Assembly: GCA_002785065.1 (NCBI GenBank)
Contig: PFLI01000147.1
Location: 1-8,131, forward strand
Direction of reading: 5' to 3'
DNA length: 8,131 nucleotides
From: Candidatus Roizmanbacteria bacterium CG_4_10_14_0_8_um_filter_33_9
GTDB lineage: Bacteria > Patescibacteriota > Microgenomatia > UBA1406 > GWC2-37-13
Every line of letters begins with the position of its first letter. Position 1 is the stretch's first letter. Below are positions 1-6,289 of the stretch, one piece after another. The notes below the pieces were generated by a model. The model saw only the letters and a program-made list of their open reading frames with translations. It did not search any database and was not told the DNA's origin. The position numbers and the translations under genes are program-made.

Positions 1-6
1 TGTTGT

Positions 7-1449
7 ATGAAAAAAATAATTATTGTTGCAACTAATGTTCTTTTGTTTATTATCCTGCTTATTATATTAGTACTAAATACCTTCCGAAATAAAATAGCAA
101 CTCAACAGTCAAATCAATCATTATTCCCAACGTTAGCACCTCATAATAATATAAATACAAAAAATAATTCAACTAACTCTTCAAAAAAAGGCGGACAAAA
201 CAAACAAACAAACACTCAAAATAGCAGCACTGATATTAATACATCGTCTACCACAAATACTAATAATTTTTCTTCACAACATTCTTCTCCAATTTCACAG
301 TCTTTACAAAAAACAATGGATGATCTTTATTTGCCTTCTAATCCTGCGCTTATTTCTCAAAAAGATAAAGAAAATCTTGCTATTATTACACAAATAGTCC
401 CCATAAACAACGATGATTTTTCCATAACATACTCATCTATTCTTAATAAATATATTGTTACGATAAAAAACGATAAGGGAGAAGAAGCCTTTACTGCCTG
501 GGCAAATCAAAACGGAATTCTTTCAACGTTGCAAAATAATAATATTGCCATTATCTCGAGAGCTACCATAACGGAAGTTCATTCTCAAATCGCTCCAACA
601 ATTCAACCAAAAGAAAAAACCCAAGAAAATATTCCAGAAGATGATTCCCAAAAAGCTCAAAAACAAATAGGCTTATTTCTGAATTTATTTAACATATTTT
701 TTTCGCTTCCTGAATCAATAAATACCGATATGGATCTTAATATGCCAACTCCAACGTCCATTCTCTTGGCTGAACCAGCCATCGGAACACCAGGTGCTCC
801 TTACTCTGGAACCACAAATACAGGTAATTTACTCCCAAATCCGCTCCCACCTATTTCAACAAATGCATTAAAATTTAAAGCTTCAGTCCAAGCTTGTCTT
901 GCAAATCAGTCAGTTTATGAAATAGCGTCTTCACAAACCGGAGTTCCCTGGGAAATTCTTACTGCAATCCATTATAACGAAGGAAGCTGTGGCCAAGATA
1001 AATCTTTAATCAGCGGTCGAATTATTGGAACAAATGAACCCGATATTGTTCGGGGTGGTGGTTGTAGTAGTGGAAGATCCGGACCGGGAATACCCATTCC
1101 TCTTACAAGCGGCGGATGTGGTTTTAACACTCTTTTGGATTCTGCAATATATGCTGGTAACCATATCAAAGGAAAAATAGGAAAAATTCCTTCAAATTTC
1201 CAAGAACTAGCAAAAGCATTTTCCCGTTATAGTGGAGGTGGAAATTCAAACTGCGGAAGCACGCCATATCCCTACTGCCCTGAATTATTCGAAGGCGAAG
1301 ATGATGCATATGTAATAAACATGTTCGATCAAAAACACGAAACCATGTACTTAGTCTATTGTGCAGACTTAGCCAAATGCAATCCTCCAAGAAAACATTT
1401 ACGGCCAGGGGTTGCAACCATTATTAGATTAGTAACAAATCAACTATGA
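7..1449 (+). CDS. Membrane-anchored lysozyme-like surface protein
   Basis: This 480-residue protein probably binds or cleaves peptidoglycan outside the membrane. Residues 3-24 form one hydrophobic segment after a short Lys-rich start (signal anchor). Residues 31-101 are a low-complexity Asn/Ser/Thr/Gln linker, and 115-185 form a small predicted alpha/beta region. A short hydrophobic patch (221-234) and a Pro/Gly-rich spacer follow. The C-terminal domain (about 285-480) looks lysozyme-like: a helix with VPWEILTAIHYNEGS puts Glu325 where the catalytic Glu of the lysozyme fold would sit, and FSRYSGGG and DDAYVINMFD follow. All eight cysteines lie in this domain, suggesting disulfides. The stop overlaps the next start as ATGA. 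The reading frame is open back to base 1, but the anchor right after Met1 supports this start; the upstream region is outside the window. The fold call comes from motif memory, and activity is unproven because the Glu context is not the classic ES. Confidence 0.82.
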   Translation: MKKIIIVATNVLLFIILLIILVLNTFRNKIATQQSNQSLFPTLAPHNNINTKNNSTNSSKKGGQNKQTNTQNSSTDINTSSTTNTNNFSSQHSSPISQSLQKTMDDLYLPSNPALISQKDKENLAIITQIVPINNDDFSITYSSILNKYIVTIKNDKGEEAFTAWANQNGILSTLQNNNIAIISRATITEVHSQIAPTIQPKEKTQENIPEDDSQKAQKQIGLFLNLFNIFFSLPESINTDMDLNMPTPTSILLAEPAIGTPGAPYSGTTNTGNLLPNPLPPISTNALKFKASVQACLANQSVYEIASSQTGVPWEILTAIHYNEGSCGQDKSLISGRIIGTNEPDIVRGGGCSSGRSGPGIPIPLTSGGCGFNTLLDSAIYAGNHIKGKIGKIPSNFQELAKAFSRYSGGGNSNCGSTPYPYCPELFEGEDDAYVINMFDQKHETMYLVYCADLAKCNPPRKHLRPGVATIIRLVTNQL

Positions 1450-2039
1450 AACTATCTGAAGATCCTAAAAAACAAATCGTACTATTTATATTCCTCCTTT
1501 TAGTTTTGTTTATTATTATGTTTATCTTTGATATTTTTTCTAAAAAACCATCAAAAAAAGTAATAAAAACAGCAATTGATACAAACAATATATCTCCAAC
1601 AACGCAACAGATAAATAATATAACACAGCCGTCTGTTGGTAAAAATATCCTTCTCCCTACATATTCTCCTGAAAAAGGAACAGGGGTTGATTTGGAAAAT
1701 CCAAAAATATCATCATCGATACAAGAAATTCAGAAATTATATCCATATCTTCCATATGTTTTTACATTTAAAACGACAACAAATAAAGAGGTATCTATTA
1801 TCATTCCTGACAAAGATGCACAAATAAATAGCTGGACTCTTACGGTAAATATCTTCAATCTCAATTACCGATCTCAAAAAGGAGACAACGATTATATATC
1901 AATGAAAAATTCATTTGTAGAAACAACACAGTTTATTAAAAACTGGATTAAAGAAAAAGGGGCTGACTATAATAATATTATGTTTAACTGGGGTGAGCAG
2001 GATTACATCCAAAATAAGTCTCAGGAATGGCTTGAATGA
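1446..2039 (+). CDS. Small membrane-anchored protein of unknown function
   Basis: I do not recognise a named family in this 197-residue protein. A short charged N-terminus is followed by one strongly hydrophobic segment (about 11-31), then a Lys-rich stretch and a polar linker to about residue 85. The C-terminal domain of about 110 residues has beta-rich sequence, then a helix containing FIKNWIKEKGAD, and ends close to an acidic tail. Topology is probably N-in with the domain outside. It has no cysteine. Its start overlaps the stop of the lysozyme-like gene by 4 nt (ATGA), so the two are probably co-transcribed and translationally coupled, suggesting a shared surface role. The helix resembles the region around residues 160-172 of the upstream protein, so a distant shared domain is possible but unproven. 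The following alkD frame can be read upstream into this gene's 3' end. Confidence 0.85.
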   Translation: MKLSEDPKKQIVLFIFLLLVLFIIMFIFDIFSKKPSKKVIKTAIDTNNISPTTQQINNITQPSVGKNILLPTYSPEKGTGVDLENPKISSSIQEIQKLYPYLPYVFTFKTTTNKEVSIIIPDKDAQINSWTLTVNIFNLNYRSQKGDNDYISMKNSFVETTQFIKNWIKEKGADYNNIMFNWGEQDYIQNKSQEWLE

Positions 2040-2055
2040 AAAAAACAACTTATAT

Positions 2056-2769
2056 ATGCTAAAACAACTTAAAAAAGAAATTCTTTCACATGCAAATCCT
2101 GAAAAAGCCCGTTTACTACAACGATTTTTCAAGACGGGAAAAGGGCAATATGGAGAAGGAGATAGATTTTTTGGAATTACGGTCCCCATACAAAGAAAAA
2201 TCGCAAAACAATATAAGACATTACCTCTTAAGGAAATTGAGATATTGTTACAAGACCCGATCCATGAATGCCGACTTATTGCACTCTTTATTTTGACAGC
2301 CCAATTTTCCAAAGCGGAAGCGGAAAAACAAAAAAAGATTTTCGATTTATATGTGAAGAATACTAAATTTATTAACAACTGGGACCTTGTAGATCTATCC
2401 GCGCCGTATATAATAGGTCCATTTCGCCGCTATAAAAACAAATCTATTTTAATAAAATTTGCCCATTCCAAAAATCTTTGGGAACGAAGAATATCGGTCT
2501 TGGCAACCTTTGATTATATTAAAATGTCTCATTTCCATACAGCTTTGCGAATAAGTAAAATCCTGATACAAGATAAACACGATCTTATACACAAAGCAGT
2601 GGGATGGATGCTGCGGGAAATAGGAAAACGTGATCAAAAACAAGAGGAGCTATTTCTTAAAAAGTATTACACAATAATGCCCCGTACCATGCTTAGATAT
2701 GCTATCGAACGATTTTCTGAAGAAAAAAGACAACGCTATTTGAAAGGTATTATTAAAACGAGCCAATAG
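2056..2769 (+). CDS. alkD: AlkD-like DNA alkylation repair glycosylase
   Basis: This is a HEAT-like-repeat DNA glycosylase of the AlkD family, which removes cationic alkylated purines (3- and 7-substituted) in the cytoplasm. The chosen ATG gives 237 residues, the length I recall for Bacillus cereus AlkD. A GTG at 1993 in the same frame would add 21 residues inside the upstream gene and is less likely. Trp109 and Asp113 in NNWDLVD fall at the numbers known for the B. cereus active site. Arg145 (in WERRISVL) and Trp184 (in GWMLREIGK) match Arg148 and Trp187 with a constant 3-residue shift, so the enzyme looks intact. There is no Shine-Dalgarno sequence. The gene starts 16 nt after the preceding stop and may be the last of a three-gene run. 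Its 3' end overlaps the convergent obg gene by 17 bp. The numbering comparison is from memory. Confidence 0.92.
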   Translation: MLKQLKKEILSHANPEKARLLQRFFKTGKGQYGEGDRFFGITVPIQRKIAKQYKTLPLKEIEILLQDPIHECRLIALFILTAQFSKAEAEKQKKIFDLYVKNTKFINNWDLVDLSAPYIIGPFRRYKNKSILIKFAHSKNLWERRISVLATFDYIKMSHFHTALRISKILIQDKHDLIHKAVGWMLREIGKRDQKQEELFLKKYYTIMPRTMLRYAIERFSEEKRQRYLKGIIKTSQ

Positions 2770-3697
2770 TTTTTTTCAACTTCTCCAAACGATCAAAGTC
2801 ATGAACTGACATAGGAATAACCTCAATACCAGCTTTTTGCAATATATCACATTTATTTTTAATTGATTTTTCATCTATTAAATCAATTTTTGTTAAAATA
2901 ACAATTGACTTTTTTTCAAGAAGTTTCTTATTGTAATCTCCCATTTCCTTTCTCACCGATTCATAATCGTGTAAAATGTCCTCTGACTCTATAGATATAC
3001 AATGAAGTAATAAACGAACTTTTTCTATGTGTTTCAAAAACTTTATGCCAAGTCCTTTACCTGTTGACGCTCCTTCAATAAGCCCGGGAATATCAGCAAT
3101 TATCTTACCTTCACAAACACCTAAATTTGGTTCAAGAGTAGTAAATGGATAGGGAGCAACCTTAACCTGCGCAGCAGTCAATTCATTGAGTAAACTACTT
3201 TTTCCTGCGTTTGGAAAACCAATAAATCCTACATCAGCAATTAGACGAAGAATTAATGTGAGTTTTTTTTCTTTTCCTTTAGTTCCTGGTTCTGCAAAAC
3301 GAGGAACTTGATTTGTTGAAGATTTAAACTTATCGTTTCCTCGACCGCCTTTTCCTCCTTTACAAATGAGAATACGAGTATTGTTTTCATCTATTTCTTT
3401 CTCATAACCATTTTTATTATCAATAATCGCTGTTCCTTTCGGGACTTTAAATTCTAAATCAGCTCCTTTTTTCCCAAATTTTCTATTGCTATCTCCCATT
3501 CCGCCTGATTCTGCTTCTAGTTCTCGCTTCTCAAGATAGATTGACAATGTTGTCATATTTGGGTCAAATATCGCGTATACGTCGCCTCCATCTCCGCCAT
3601 TTCCTCCATCAGGTCCGCTTTTATTCCGGAAAAAGGAAACTTTCCCATTGCCTCCATCTCCTGCTTTAACTGTAATATGTGCTTCATCAACAAACAT
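2753..3697 (-). CDS. obgE: GTPase Obg/CgtA, short form without OCT domain
   Basis: This is the essential Obg GTPase, involved in late 50S ribosomal subunit assembly and stress signalling in the cytoplasm. Residues 1-156 form the glycine-rich Obg fold (GDGGNG at 13-18, GGNGGDGGDV at 31-40, CKGGKGGRGN at 112-121). Residues about 157-314 are the G domain: G1 GFPNAGKSS at 160-168, G2 PFTTLEPNLG at 184-193, G3 DIPG at 202-205, G4 TKID at 269-272 (Thr replacing the usual Asn of NKxD), and G5 near SVHD at 297-300. At 314 residues it ends just after the G domain and lacks the OCT or acidic tail found in many Obg proteins. The start has no Shine-Dalgarno sequence and lies about 12 nt from a -10-like element. 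The 3' end overlaps convergent alkD by 17 bp, leaving no room for a separate terminator. Confidence 0.97.
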   Translation of the reverse strand: MFVDEAHITVKAGDGGNGKVSFFRNKSGPDGGNGGDGGDVYAIFDPNMTTLSIYLEKRELEAESGGMGDSNRKFGKKGADLEFKVPKGTAIIDNKNGYEKEIDENNTRILICKGGKGGRGNDKFKSSTNQVPRFAEPGTKGKEKKLTLILRLIADVGFIGFPNAGKSSLLNELTAAQVKVAPYPFTTLEPNLGVCEGKIIADIPGLIEGASTGKGLGIKFLKHIEKVRLLLHCISIESEDILHDYESVRKEMGDYNKKLLEKKSIVILTKIDLIDEKSIKNKCDILQKAGIEVIPMSVHDFDRLEKLKKTIGSF

Positions 3698-3701
3698 AGT
3701 G

Positions 3702-3713
3702 ATAGTATACTAT
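3702..3713. repeat. Perfect 12-bp palindrome in the divergent intergenic region
   Basis: ATAGTATACTAT is identical on both strands and sits in the middle of the 30-bp space between the obg and beta-sandwich start codons. It overlaps both -10 candidates, so it may simply be the product of two facing -10 boxes, or it may be an operator. Confidence 0.6.
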
Positions 3714-3736
3714 AATGTATATATAGTATGTCTCAA
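3709..3736 (-). promoter_or_regulatory. Candidate obg promoter
   Basis: Read on the minus strand, TTGAGA (3736-3731, 5 of 6 to the sigma-70 -35) is followed after 16 bp by TATAGT (3714-3709, 5 of 6 to the -10). The predicted transcript would start near 3702, only about 5 nt before the obg ATG, so the mRNA would be almost leaderless. The -35 lies inside the first codons of the divergent gene. Seen in sequence; function is inferred. Confidence 0.4.
3711..3716 (+). promoter_or_regulatory. Candidate -10 box for the beta-sandwich gene
   Basis: A perfect TATAAT lies 12 nt before the ATG at 3728, the same distance as between the obg -10 and its ATG on the other strand. No convincing -35 is visible at 16-18 bp upstream. 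If used, the mRNA leader would be about 5 nt. AT-rich DNA makes chance matches common. Confidence 0.33.
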
Positions 3737-4840
3737 GAAAAACACCATTTACCTCCGATAACTATTGTTATAGTTGCACTAATTGTACTTTCATCTATTC
3801 CTTTCTTTTTGAGAAAACCAACAAAAAATCAAAGTTATCTACCGTACCATCTTGAATGGAGTCAGTTATATAAAAACGGATCTATTGAAATTGCAGGATT
3901 CAAAGAAGGGGAAAACTGGATAGGGGATTATACCTATGATTCAGGACGATCACTTGATGGAAATACTGGTATCAATCTCTTTTCACAAAACGAAAGCATT
4001 TCAGAAATCAAATTAAATAAAAATATAGATCTTTCATCTTTTAATTCTATCCTTATAACAGTCTATATAGAAAGTGAACAAATTGCTCAACAAACAGATA
4101 ATTTTACATTCTCCCTTATTACAAATAATGCGAAACAATACTCTATTCCCATTTCTCCATTACGCAGAGGTTGGAATATGCTCACATTTCCACTCCCTTC
4201 ATTCCGTGATGAAAAAAATCATGAAACACTTACAGATAAACATATATCCTCATTCGGTTTTACATTAAGCTCCACAAAAAATCATATCTCTCAAATTACA
4301 ATCGATCGGTTATGGGCTGAACGGTATGACAAGCCCTATATGTCTCAGGTCATAACATTAAAATCGTTATCCAGTAGTTTCAGAACAATAGATCAACATA
4401 CATATCTCAATCTTTTTTCCACCGGAATTAATCGTGTGTCATTCCCTCAACTGAAACAAGTTACTCAATTTATATTCACTTGTAAAGTGATACCAGAAAA
4501 TAAGGGTTCTTTTGGCTTTTTTATGTCTTCAGATAACATACCACAATCTGAATTGTCCTTTTTAATAACACACGAAAATAATTGGGTAATCGAAAAAAGT
4601 GAGAAAGCACAAAAATCATATCAAATCGCAACCGGGAAAATACAAGAGTTTTATAATATCAGTATACCATTTTGGCTTCGTATGACAAAACAAGGAAATA
4701 CTCTTTCAATTGATTATTCAATCAATGGAAACGACTTTAAAAATATTGCAAAAACAAACGATGTGCATATTGAATCTGGAACAATTGGCTTGTTATCAAA
4801 TGGCTCATTTTTAATAGATTATATCGATATAAAGCCCTAA
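3728..4840 (+). CDS. Membrane-anchored protein with two beta-sandwich domains
   Basis: This 370-residue protein is probably displayed on the outer face of the membrane. Residues 10-28 are a single hydrophobic anchor. Residues about 38-205 look like a carbohydrate-binding-module-type jelly roll: alternating short strands, GWNMLTFPLPSF at 148-159, and SQITIDRLWAE near the end, a layout seen in CBM11/CIA30-like domains. Residues about 207-370 resemble a concanavalin A-like/LamG or DUF1080-type domain, with FWLRMTKQGNTLSIDYSINGN at about 315-335 and GTIGLLSNG at 351-359 before a final strand. No catalytic motif was recognised, so glycan or polymer binding is the best guess. It is divergent from obg with only 30 bp between start codons, has no Shine-Dalgarno sequence, and is followed 36 bp later by the NYN gene on the same strand. 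Domain assignments are fold impressions, not database hits. Confidence 0.85.
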   Translation: MSQEKHHLPPITIVIVALIVLSSIPFFLRKPTKNQSYLPYHLEWSQLYKNGSIEIAGFKEGENWIGDYTYDSGRSLDGNTGINLFSQNESISEIKLNKNIDLSSFNSILITVYIESEQIAQQTDNFTFSLITNNAKQYSIPISPLRRGWNMLTFPLPSFRDEKNHETLTDKHISSFGFTLSSTKNHISQITIDRLWAERYDKPYMSQVITLKSLSSSFRTIDQHTYLNLFSTGINRVSFPQLKQVTQFIFTCKVIPENKGSFGFFMSSDNIPQSELSFLITHENNWVIEKSEKAQKSYQIATGKIQEFYNISIPFWLRMTKQGNTLSIDYSINGNDFKNIAKTNDVHIESGTIGLLSNGSFLIDYIDIKP

Positions 4841-4876
4841 ACATACAATATAACATTATTAATTTATTTTTTATAT

Positions 4877-5386
4877 ATGATAGTAAGAAATCCCGATCAA
4901 CGAGTAGTAGTTTTAGTTGATGTTCAAAATTTATATTATTCAGCGAAAAATTTATATAAAGCCCGAGTCCATTTTAAAAATTTGCTTAGTCTGGTTCTTC
5001 AAAAAAGATTACTTGTTCGAGCTATTGCGTATGTAATAAAAGCTGATCCAAACGAAAAGGAAAATGAATTTTTTGATGCATTAAATTCAGCCGGTTTTGA
5101 AGTAAAGGAAAAACCATTACAAACATTTTTTGGCGGTGCAAAAAAAGGGGATTGGGATTTGGGAATTGCAATGGATGCAATCCGACTAGGTCAAAAAGTT
5201 GACTCAATTATTCTTATCTCAGGAGACGGTGATTTTAAACCAGTCGTTAACTATCTCCAACAGTCCGTTGGATGTTTAGTTGAAGTTGTTGCCTTTAAAA
5301 AAACAGCTAATCATGAACTTATAGAAATTGCTGACGATTTTATAAACATCGAAGAAAGTAAAGACTTATTACTTTTTAAAATTTGA
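4877..5386 (+). CDS. NYN domain protein, LabA/DUF88-like putative RNase
   Basis: This 169-residue cytoplasmic protein is a nearly bare NYN (PIN-like) domain of the LabA/DUF88 group, whose members are predicted or shown metal-dependent RNases. The acidic site is present: Asp15 with Asn18 in LVDVQNLYY, Asp92/Asp94 and Asp100 in KGDWDLGIAMDAI, and Asp117/Asp119 in ISGDGDF. No extra C-terminal RNA-binding domain (such as OST-HTH) is present; the protein ends about 40 residues after the last motif. The start is the first in-frame ATG next to the fold, and the leader is AT-rich with no Shine-Dalgarno sequence. It lies 36 bp after the beta-sandwich gene and may be co-transcribed with it, but the functions look unrelated. 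The substrate is unknown. Confidence 0.92.
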   Translation: MIVRNPDQRVVVLVDVQNLYYSAKNLYKARVHFKNLLSLVLQKRLLVRAIAYVIKADPNEKENEFFDALNSAGFEVKEKPLQTFFGGAKKGDWDLGIAMDAIRLGQKVDSIILISGDGDFKPVVNYLQQSVGCLVEVVAFKKTANHELIEIADDFINIEESKDLLLFKI

Positions 5387-5408
5387 TTAAATATAGACCA
5401 ATATTTAG
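5387..5408 (+). repeat. AT-only stem-loop directly after the NYN stop codon
   Basis: TAAATAT (5388-5394) and ATATTTA (5401-5407) are perfect inverted repeats with a 6-nt loop AGACCA, plus an outer T-G pair. There is no following T run and no G-C pair in the stem, so it is not a convincing intrinsic terminator. It could protect or mark the 3' end of the transcript. Confidence 0.35.
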
Positions 5409-5476
5409 AAAGACCTTGTAGTGGAAATAGCCTTTTGTGACAAAGTATAACGTAATAATTGTATATTATTATAGGA

Positions 5477-5507
5477 TGTTAGCAATTAAGAAGTTTAAGT
5501 GCTAATA
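5477..5507 (+). repeat. Interrupted hairpin, possible weak terminator or operator
   Basis: TTAGCA (5479-5484) pairs with TGCTAA (5500-5505), extended outward by a G-T and a T-A pair. After one A-G mismatch, TTAA pairs with TTAA around a 5-nt loop GAAGT. A run of five T lies about 9 nt downstream (5515-5519). This is the strongest fold in the gap and could terminate the NYN transcript, but the stem is AT-rich and the T run is not adjacent. Confidence 0.33.
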
Positions 5508-5591
5508 AGCTTCATTTTTCAATATGGACTGTCAAAACAATCTAATCTATTGTTATTGTACACTTTAGTTGTTCTATATTAATTTTCTTTG

Positions 5592-5620
5592 TTGCAAATT
5601 GAAGTCTTCATCAGTAAAAT
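5592..5620 (+). promoter_or_regulatory. Candidate promoter for the dsbA-like operon
   Basis: TTGCAA (4 of 6 to the -35) is followed after exactly 17 bp by TAAAAT (5 of 6 to the -10). The predicted start, near 5627, is about 3 nt before the ATG at 5630, giving a practically leaderless mRNA. A short palindrome TGAAG-T-CTTCA (5600-5610) fills the spacer and could be an operator. Confidence 0.38.
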
Positions 5621-5629
5621 ACAAATACT

Positions 5630-6274
5630 ATGAATAGAAAATCAATCATATTAATAATCGGATCTGTCATATTCCTTTTTCTATTACTTTTTGGCGTCTA
5701 TAAGCTTCTTAACGGGGGAGGAAACTACTACGAAAAAGTTGCTTTCGTTTCTTCATCCGATCATATTAAATGGTCCCCAAATAAAAAGCACGTATTGATA
5801 ACCTACAGCGATTTACAGTGTCCTGCATGCAAAGTTTTTGAGGAAATGTTTACATCATTTGAGTCATCAAGTAGTCCAGATTTTGACATTACTAAAAAGG
5901 TAACTTTTGTATATCGACATTTTCCACTTTATCAAATTCATGAACATGCATTTGATACTGCATACGCTGTTGAAGCAGCATCAAAACAGGATAAATTTTA
6001 CCAAATGCTTAATGCGGTTTTCATGAAACAATCTAAATTAGATAATACAAAAGATATTAATGCTTTTATTTCCCAAACAGCAAATAAAATTGGACTTGAT
6101 TCAAAACAATTACTTTCTGATATGAAAACAAAGGGAGTGGTGGATAAGGTCCAAAACGACCTTTCATCCGGCGAACAGGCAAATATCAATGCAACACCTA
6201 CTTTTTTTCTTGATGGAAAAAAACTTGAACCAATGATTCCAAATGATCTTAAAGCGCTTTTAAAATCGCTATAA
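5630..6274 (+). CDS. Membrane-anchored DsbA-like thioredoxin-fold protein
   Basis: This 214-residue thiol-disulfide oxidoreductase probably acts outside the cytoplasmic membrane. Residues 5-27 form a single signal anchor. The thioredoxin fold follows: strand HVLITYSDLQ, active site Cys64-Pro-Ala-Cys67, a helical insertion (about 105-160, including HAFDTAYAVEAA) typical of the DsbA/Thioredoxin_4 group, and the cis-proline loop ATPTFF with Pro190. CPxC with a Thr before the cis-Pro fits an oxidase or isomerase-like role, but direction cannot be read from sequence. No VKOR or DsbB partner is in the window. It leads a run with the alpha/beta hydrolase (15-bp gap) and the Mur ligase. There is no Shine-Dalgarno sequence, and a promoter-like pair sits right before the start. 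The eight-cysteine lysozyme-like protein at 7-1449 is a plausible client (inference). Confidence 0.92.
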   Translation: MNRKSIILIIGSVIFLFLLLFGVYKLLNGGGNYYEKVAFVSSSDHIKWSPNKKHVLITYSDLQCPACKVFEEMFTSFESSSSPDFDITKKVTFVYRHFPLYQIHEHAFDTAYAVEAASKQDKFYQMLNAVFMKQSKLDNTKDINAFISQTANKIGLDSKQLLSDMKTKGVVDKVQNDLSSGEQANINATPTFFLDGKKLEPMIPNDLKALLKSL

Positions 6275-6289
6275 CTTAGGCATAAAGCT

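Larger units (their letters stand above)
5387..5629. other. Intergenic gap without a gene
   Basis: This is the largest non-coding stretch in the window. I see no credible protein gene; a 9-codon frame from 5476 is too short to support. It contains a stem-loop right after the NYN stop, a longer interrupted hairpin at 5477-5507, a 6-bp inverted repeat at 5536-5554 (AACAAT/ATTGTT) and a promoter-like pair near the right end. A small RNA is possible but nothing identifies one. Confidence 0.6.

Noticed and set aside
1049..1092. G+C-rich stretch in the lysozyme-like gene as a second palindromic element
   Set aside because: It encodes a Gly-rich loop (GGGCSSGRSGPG) that fits the domain, and it has no matching inverted arms.
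972..1417. Minus-strand open frames under the lysozyme-like domain
   Set aside because: They are antisense shadows with no domain signal or start context, fully covered by a convincing plus-strand gene.
1993..2055. Longer alkD starting at GTG 1993
   Set aside because: It would lie mostly inside the upstream gene, and the ATG at 2056 gives the family length and the expected numbering of Trp109 and Asp113.
4887..4899. A 13-nt match (GAAATCCCGATCA) to the reverse complement of part of the 6942-6976 palindrome
   Set aside because: It encodes RNPDQ at a position that looks normal for NYN proteins, it lacks the rest of the palindrome, and one 13-nt match is not surprising over all pairs in 8 kb.
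5476..5505. Nine-codon frame starting ATG TTA GCA
   Set aside because: It is too short to support and lies exactly over the hairpin; there is no family or coding signal.
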